Source: Uranotaenia lowii (Eukaryota; Arthropoda; Insecta; Diptera; Culicidae). Taken from it: a stretch of DNA of 64,000 nt. Below are positions 58,166 through 64,000 of this stretch, one piece after another. The position numbers and the translations under genes are program-made. The DNA lies in assembly GCF_029784155.1 (NCBI RefSeq), contig NC_073692.1, forward strand, positions 15,357,752 to 15,421,751. The letters run 5' to 3'. The notes beneath the pieces are model-generated. The model made no database searches and was not told where the DNA came from. It worked only from the letters and a program-made list of their open reading frames with translations. The stretch's first letter is position 1. Each line of letters opens with the position of its first letter.

Positions 58166-60429
58166 ATTTTACGATTCTTGTGAATCTCAACTCAGAGATC
58201 CACTCAGAATCACTCATAAAAATAGATCTATGAGTGGCTTTGTTTTGCAAGATTAACGTGCAAGAATGTTTATAAAAAAGGTTGCTTAAAGGTGCCTTAA
58301 TCTAACAGCATAAAAATCCTACAATCTTTTGGCCTGAACTCGCTTCGTGCCACTATTCTAAAAATGCATTAAAGTGGTATGAAGTCAACAAGGACATTTA
58401 TTGGAAGACATGAACCAACCAAACTGTCCAGAGATTCGCCCAATCGAAACTTTTTGAGCTTTGACGAAGGAAAATCTGAGGTAATACATCGAACCAGCGG
58501 ACAGTGTTGAAAAATTCGAGAAATATTGGCCTTAAGTGATAAAAAGGGATGGAGAAAGCACTGTGCAGAAGCTGATGAGTAGTGTTAAGAGAAAGTAAGA
58601 GAACTTGCCAACTTTACGAAAACTAATGCTTAATGAATTATAAATTGAAAGAAAAAAACTATTTGGCAGTATGTTTGATATCATTATTTTTTAATTATTT
58701 GTTTCTTTTATTTAAGGAAGAAAGTGTATTAATCATTTTCGGAACAGTCCTATAAATAGGAGAAAAAACACAACCACACTGAACTCGTGTATGTGTTTGT
58801 GTAAATGTGTTTTTTTTTGGAGAAGTATTATGACATATCTTAACCAAACTAAAACGTCAACTATTTTTATTTCTTCATAGAGAAATATGAAAATTTCAGA
58901 AACAAATGTTGGAGACCTAGGCGAAAACTCTTTTTTTAATTATTATTTAGCGTGATTTAGAAAAATAAAGAACTAGTTAGGTAAGAAACAGTTCGAATCG
59001 CATCTGATAATCAAATGGGTTCTAGAACTCGAATAACTCATTGGAGAAAGGCCATTCAATTTCAATTTTTCTATTCCCGTATTTTTCCTGATTTTTTCTC
59101 GCATGGTCTCACGAAATTCACGATTCTCAAAAAAATTAAATCTCAAAAGCCATATTCAACGTTTTCTACTTATAATAAATAAGCGATTTAATTTTAACAA
59201 AACCTAAAAATCATAGCATAATAAAAATTTCAATTTTAACTGAGATAAGGGCCGGTTTCTGCGCACTTTTATATCTTGCTATTAAGAAAACGAATTTTAA
59301 AGTCAATAAGAACCTTTAGAAAAAGTCTAAGAAAAGTTATAAAATGCGCTAAGTTTGATGATCAAGCACATGGAAGCGCTCTACGTTTTTTATTTTAAAC
59401 AAATATTGGAAACAGAAAGTAAGAAAAATACATCATAAAAAAAACATGAATCTTTAAATCATTCACGTTCAATTTCGATTTCTCCTAGTTTGTTTTGAAA
59501 AAAAAAACGATGCTTCCTTTAGTGAATATAAGTACAAAATTTTACTTTTTATAATTTCACCTGCTTTGAAAAATCGATAATTCTGAGTTCATTCTATATT
59601 GATAACTAAAATAAAAGCAATCTAAGCAATGGCCATATTACAGAGGTAGCGCGTTCAGTTGTCACCTCGATGGTCCAGGTTCAAATCTTCAAGCATGGAA
59701 ATTTTCAAGTAAATAATAAAGTTCATTGCCAGTTTAAAAATAACATAAATTTAAAATATAAAGGTATAGAAATCCAAAGCAAGGAGGAAAAAGTTTATTT
59801 CGTTTTATTATTAATCTTTTTATGCTAGGTCTCATGTGGAGGCTGAATAGCCTTCTACTCAGCTTCAACTATCGGCTTTGGAAGTATGAATAAGAACTTA
59901 AATTACACGCTCAGTAGAATGCTATTCATTCGTTGAACAAAGCTGAATGATCTTCTAGGAGCATGTTTTATGGAACTTTTAGTTGCTTGGGAAATGTGTA
60001 ACTTGCTAAGACATTCCATTCCATTACTAAAACAAAAAAAGAAAATTTAAGTTTAACGTGAAATAATAAAGACCGCAAAGAAATGGCGAAAAAGTCTCAT
60101 ATTTCTATTAACTAGTTCTCGGTAACAAACGGACTGGAGTCTATAATTTTATCATTTTTGAGACCAAAATTTCAATTTTAAAAACATGGTTTGAGTGAAA
60201 GCCAAAAATTTCCGATTTCTTTGATGAATTCCCGACTTTTTCCCGATGGACTTTAAATCCCGACTCTTGTATGGACTTTTGTATGGAAGAAGAAATTTTC
60301 GCCTATTAAATCATCCAGAAAACTCAAATATGTAAGCTTCAAATGACGTTGGTTTTTGATTTTTGGTTGTCACTATTCTCAATAAAAAAATTTTATAAGG
60401 TATATTTTTTCTGTTATTCTATATTGAAG
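58166..60429. other. Unique AT-rich DNA with one small hairpin
   Basis: A short hairpin CACTCATA/TATGAGTG lies near 58212-58238. Otherwise only a tRNA-like stretch (listed separately) was seen. The last 150 bp are T-rich and could be intron upstream of the exon candidate at 60430. Confidence 0.4.
59633..59745 (+). mobile_element. tRNA-like SINE head or tRNA pseudogene
   Basis: GTAGCGCGTTCAGTTG (A-box, 59646) and GGTTCAAATC (B-box, 59678-59687) lie at tRNA spacing. An AT-rich tail follows. Stems are too poor for a functional tRNA. Confidence 0.45.
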
Positions 60430-60538
60430 TTTGGTGATAATTGGTACATCCACCGCTGGCAGAAGGAACCATCATCACAACCACAGCCAGGGAAAGCGAA
60501 CGAGTCAAGCACGTTTTCCAAGAACTCGTCATCGAACG
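60430..60538 (+). CDS. Candidate internal coding exon of an unknown gene
   Basis: A T-rich tract ending in CTATATTGAAG gives an acceptor at 60428-60429. AACG|GTGAGTGA gives a near-consensus donor at 60539. The 109 bp between are open in the frame FGDNWYIHRWQKEP, followed by a hydrophilic Ser/Asn/Gln-rich segment (NESSTFSKNSSSN), and end in phase 1. A local rise in GC and protein-like composition against AT-rich flanks support an exon. The protein is not recognised. A minus-strand frame (60613-60419) overlaps but has no matching splice sites. Confidence 0.35.
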
Positions 60539-61231
60539 GTGAGTGATGGTCCTAAAAAGTTTACCAGCTAAAAGGAGGGTCTCAAGAGGGCAGAAGTCGA
60601 GAAGCAGAGGCAAGTCGAACGAGAAAAAAAACCAAAGGTGTTATCTTGTTAAATCGCTAAATCGTTCGCATTTTAATTTTATTTTGATCTCTTGCATCGA
60701 TTTGAGCCTGGGTTGGTTCGCTTCGTTTCGTTTCATTTTTCAACCAACCACCTTTGGGTCGTTTATTCGCGTATAATTCGTCGTGTGAGCCCATCAGGGC
60801 TTTTGGGAGGTTTGACCTATAGAGAGTTCGGCGAGGAGGAGGATCTTTTGGGCGGAGGGAATGCGCGGAGAGTGAGTTTCGATGAGGTGATTTCTCGGTA
60901 TTGTTGTTTTATGCGCATTGTGCTCATGGAAGCGAATAAGCGACGAGTCCGATTTTGGCACCGGATTGATCCACCCAGCAGGTCGGATTCCCGCTTACTG
61001 GTAGAGGGAGCGCGAAAAATTCCAATAGCTTTCGGTTGATTTGTAGTACGATATCGGGTTTGCAGCAACACGTGTTGCACCATCATCAGTTTGTGCGAAT
61101 ATAGGAAGGTAGGTATGAATTCTTCCCCTCTTGACCAGGCCGGGTCATCCTGTTGGCTGGCTGATGCAGACTTTACGGTCCTGCAATCAACTGATCTTGG
61201 AGCTGCGATCTTTCGCGAGGGACCAAAAACC

Positions 61232-61408
61232 ATGCGGGGTCGATCCTGCGCTGCGCTTCTCGGAGTGGTGTTGTTGTGTTTCCTTATTATACACCCGAAG
61301 AGCGCTGCTGCTGATTTGGTGGGTGCGATTCGAGGCGATTCTCCGGGAATGCGAAATGCACCGACCCCGGGTAAAAGGTCTGCGACTGAGCAACCATGCA
61401 GGGATTGA
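61232..61408 (+). CDS. Candidate small secreted peptide or first coding exon
   Basis: This 58-codon frame has A at -3 of the ATG. Residues 1-27 look like a signal peptide (MRGRSCAALL, then GVVLLCFLIIHPKSAAA) with cleavage likely after SAAA. The remaining 31 residues include a GKR at 47-49 (NAPTPGKR), the pattern of a dibasic processing and amidation site in neuropeptide precursors. The frame stops at 61406. Alternatively the sequence CGG|GTAAAA at 61371 is a weak donor, and the GKR would then be intronic. The ORF extends upstream in frame to 61091, but the internal ATG gives the sensible N-terminus. No family was recognised. Confidence 0.35.
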   Translation: MRGRSCAALLGVVLLCFLIIHPKSAAADLVGAIRGDSPGMRNAPTPGKRSATEQPCRD

Positions 61409-62465
61409 CCATGAAACACCATCACCACACAACGATCTCTCACCACTCTCAGCATCATCATCGTCATCAGTTATGGTGTTCAGTTGTTGCTGTTCAATGT
61501 TCTACTCGTCGCAAACCGAAGAGCGAACGAAAAAAAAAATGAGGTGCGATCGTGAAAGTGTTCGCGTATATTGTAAATTTTTGCAAATTTATTTCATCAA
61601 GTCGTGACGGTTGGCATTCTTTATGAACGTTATCTGAACTAAGACCTCGTTCCTTCGGCTAGGATCCTAGAAGTTCGTCCCTCCCTTCGAGTTAAATAAA
61701 ATCACAAAACGATTCATAAAACTCCATCAGAAAGTGCCCACGCGCTTTGGATAGGTGAGAAAATTTAACACGCCTCATTTAGCACCCCATTTAGCACCTC
61801 GGTAGGTATTTTTCATTATTACCAACAACCAGATCAGGCGCTCAAGAAGAGGAAACTCCGAGACTCTTTCACGTTCACCTCCCGGCGCGCTAAGCGAACT
61901 TCGGACGGACAAATAAAGCTGCAAGGGAACGTCGAGAGCAAGTAAAAAAAAACTGCATCAAGCCGCCAAACGCAGCGAGGAGTCTCAACAAGAGGGACCC
62001 CTAACAACACAACAGGCTCTCGCTGGGCGGTGGGCCCGGGCGCCTTTGCTAAATGCTTTAATACCGCGAATTAATATGTACATACGTCGCGCGATAAGCA
62101 TCGGAGCATATATTTAAACGATACCTACTCAATAAAAATTTTCAATGAGCGTCCGTTTGTGCCCAGAGAAGGGGTTTCGGCGAACCATTTTTAATGGGTG
62201 TTGAAGACGCTTGTTTTGGCCAGCCAACTAAAAACACACCCACTTTCAATTATTGTTACGAGCTGATTAGGAGCAGCAAATTTGAGTCATGAAACTGTGA
62301 GTCATGAAACTTTCCTTTATATTTTTGAATCAATTTTAGACCTCAACATTCAAAATTTGAGTTAAAAACAAGCATGGAAAACTCCATTTGTATTGAAAAC
62401 AGATTCCAAAATTCCCAATTTCGTATTTGTCTTTTCTGTCAAACCTGGATTAATTAAATCTGAAT
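61409..62465. other. Unique DNA, no gene recognised
   Basis: A His-rich short frame starts at 61411 (MKHHHHTTISHHSQ) and stops after about 45 codons; it is probably chance from CAT/CAC repeats. The rest is intergenic-looking. Confidence 0.35.
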
Positions 62466-64000
62466 TCTTAATGCTTCATTTTTGTCGTTTTTGTCATTTT
62501 TGTCATTTTTCGTTATTTTTGTCATTGTTGTCATTTTTGTCATTTAGGTCATTTTTGTCATTTTTGTCATTTTTTCATTTTTGTCATTTTTTGAATTTTG
62601 TTAAAAACTACAAACTACAAAAAGTAGTGTTTGTATTTTCTGTAATTTTCGTAAATTTTTGTCATTTTTGTCATTTTTGTCATTTTTGTCATTTTTGTCA
62701 TTTTTGTCATTTTTGTCATTTTTGTCATTTTTGTCATTTTTGTCATTTTTGTCATTTTTGTCATTTTTGTCATTTTTGTCATTTTTGTCATTTTTGTCAT
62801 TTTTGTCATTTTTGTCATTTTTGTCATTTTTGTCATTTTTGTCATTTTTGTCATTTTTGTCATTTTTGTCATTTTTGTCATTTTTGTCATTTTTGTCATT
62901 TTTGTCATTTTTGTCATTTTTGTCATTTTTGTCATTTTTGTCATTTTTTGTCATTTTTGTCTTTTTTGTCTTTTTTGTCAATTTAATCATTTTTGTCATG
63001 TTTGTAATTTTTGTAATGTTTGTAATTTTTGTAACTTTTGTATTTTTTGTAATTTTTGTCATTTTTGTCATTTTTGTAATTTTTGTAATTTTTGTCATTT
63101 TTGTCATTTTTGTCATTTTTGTCATTTTTGTCATTTCTGTCATTTTTGTCATTTTAGTCATTTTTGTCATTTTTGTCATTTTAGTCATTTTGGTCATTTT
63201 TGTCATTTTGGTCATTTTTGTCATTTTTGTCATTTTTGTCATTTTTGTCATTTTTGTCATTTTTGTCATTTTTGTCATTTTTGTCATTTTTGTCATTTTT
63301 GTCATTTTTGTCATTTTTGTCATTTTTGTCATTTTTGTCATTTTTGTCATTTTTGTCATTTTTGTCATTTTTGTCATTTTTGTCATTTTTGTCATTTTTG
63401 TCATTTTTGTCATTTTTGTCATTTTTGTCATTTTTGTCATTTTTGTCATTTTTGTCATTTTTGTCATTTTTGTCATTTTTGTCATTTTTGTCATTTTTGT
63501 CATTTTTGTCATTTTTGTCATTTTTGTCATTTTTGTCATTTTTGTCATTTTTGTCATTTTTGTCATTTTTGTCATTTTTGTCATTTTTGTCATTTTTGTC
63601 ATTTTTGTCATTTTTGTCATTTTTGTCATTTTTGTCATTTTTGTCATTTTTGTCATTTTTGTCATTTTTGTCATTTTTGTCATTTTTGTCATTTTTGTCA
63701 TTTTTGTCATTTTTGTCATTTTTGTCATTTTTGTCATTTTTGTCATTTTTGTCATTTTTGTCATTTTTGTCATTTTTGTCATTTTTGTCATTTTTGTCAT
63801 TTTTGTCATTTTTGTCATTTTTGTCATTTTTGTCATTTTTGTTAAAAAATACAAACTACAAGCAGTAGTTTTTGTATTTTCTGTAATTTTCGTAAATTTT
63901 TGTAGTTTCTGTAATTTTTGTAAATTTTCTCATTTTCATTATTTTAGAAATTTGTGCCATTTTTGTCATTTTCGTAATTTTTGTCATTTTTGACATTTTT
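62466..64000. repeat. 9-bp satellite TTTTTGTCA with 1,241-bp higher-order period
   Basis: Near-perfect tandem copies of TTTTTGTCA fill 62650-62945 and 63200-63840, with a diverged stretch (62940-63190, GTAATTTTTGTAATG-like). A 60-bp non-satellite linker starting GTTAAAAA.TACAAACTAC occurs at 62600 and again at 63841, giving a higher-order period of 1,241 bp. Long frames on both strands (MTKMTK..., FLSFLSF...) are repeat translations. The array continues past the window end. Confidence 0.95.

Noticed and set aside
62601..63993. Several very long ORFs (up to 444 codons) on both strands
   Set aside because: A 9-bp repeat without stops in these frames gives endless MTKMTK or FLSFLSF translations; there is no gene signal beyond periodicity.

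Overview
This window looks like repeat-rich, AT-rich nuclear DNA of an insect, most likely a mosquito or another nematoceran fly. The reasons are the mix of DD37E-type mariner relics, Tc1-like relics, R1-clade and RTE-type LINEs and tRNA-derived SINE-like units, the large non-coding share, and the absence of any bacterial-style gene packing. The species assignment is an inference; no host gene was recognised by name. There is a 500-base assembly gap at 30082-30581.

Layout, left to right. 0-11.7 kb is a transposon graveyard: three decayed DD37E mariner transposases (30-975, 6555-7844, 10640-11651), a (CA)n tract, two R1-clade LINE remnants, a tRNA-Lys-derived SINE candidate, a Tc1-like transposase split by a miniature LTR retrotransposon (8196-8824), and a LINE fragment that looks like a mosaic of two lineages. 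11.7-16.7 kb is unique sequence without a recognisable gene. 16.7-21.5 kb is a run of simple and satellite arrays (13-bp unit, polypyrimidine, about 65-bp unit), the last interrupted by a 1,237-bp terminal-inverted-repeat element. 24.0-27.4 kb is an R1-clade LINE inserted into an older LINE. 32.0-34.1 kb holds a small MITE-like element, a roughly 150-bp tandem repeat and a reverse-transcriptase fragment. 39.4-40.9 kb is a TGACAAA/TTTGTCA-rich tandem duplication. 42.1-45.5 kb carries the only clearly intact gene, a 1,035-residue endonuclease/reverse-transcriptase of an RTE-type LINE. It lies on the minus strand, has 12-bp target duplications, and sits inside a second copy of the MITE found at 32 kb. 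48-51 kb holds hairpin and MITE-like elements. 54.4-57.3 kb is a Tc1-like transposase relic split by a 2.66-kb foldback element built from opposed arrays of an about 140-bp unit. 57.3-58.2 kb is a further minisatellite. 60.4-61.4 kb contains the best host-gene candidates: a possible internal exon with good splice sites and a short ORF with a signal peptide. The window ends in a 9-bp TTTTTGTCA satellite with a higher-order period of 1,241 bp.

The window's main biology is insertion history. Five nesting events can be read directly, because the host element continues in register across the insert or a short target duplication is visible: LTR element in Tc1, a 380-bp insert in mariner 2, R1 in LINE-B, RTE LINE in the MITE, and foldback element in a Tc1-like transposase. 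Nothing here forms a pathway or operon. Stretches between the listed features look like intron or intergenic DNA.
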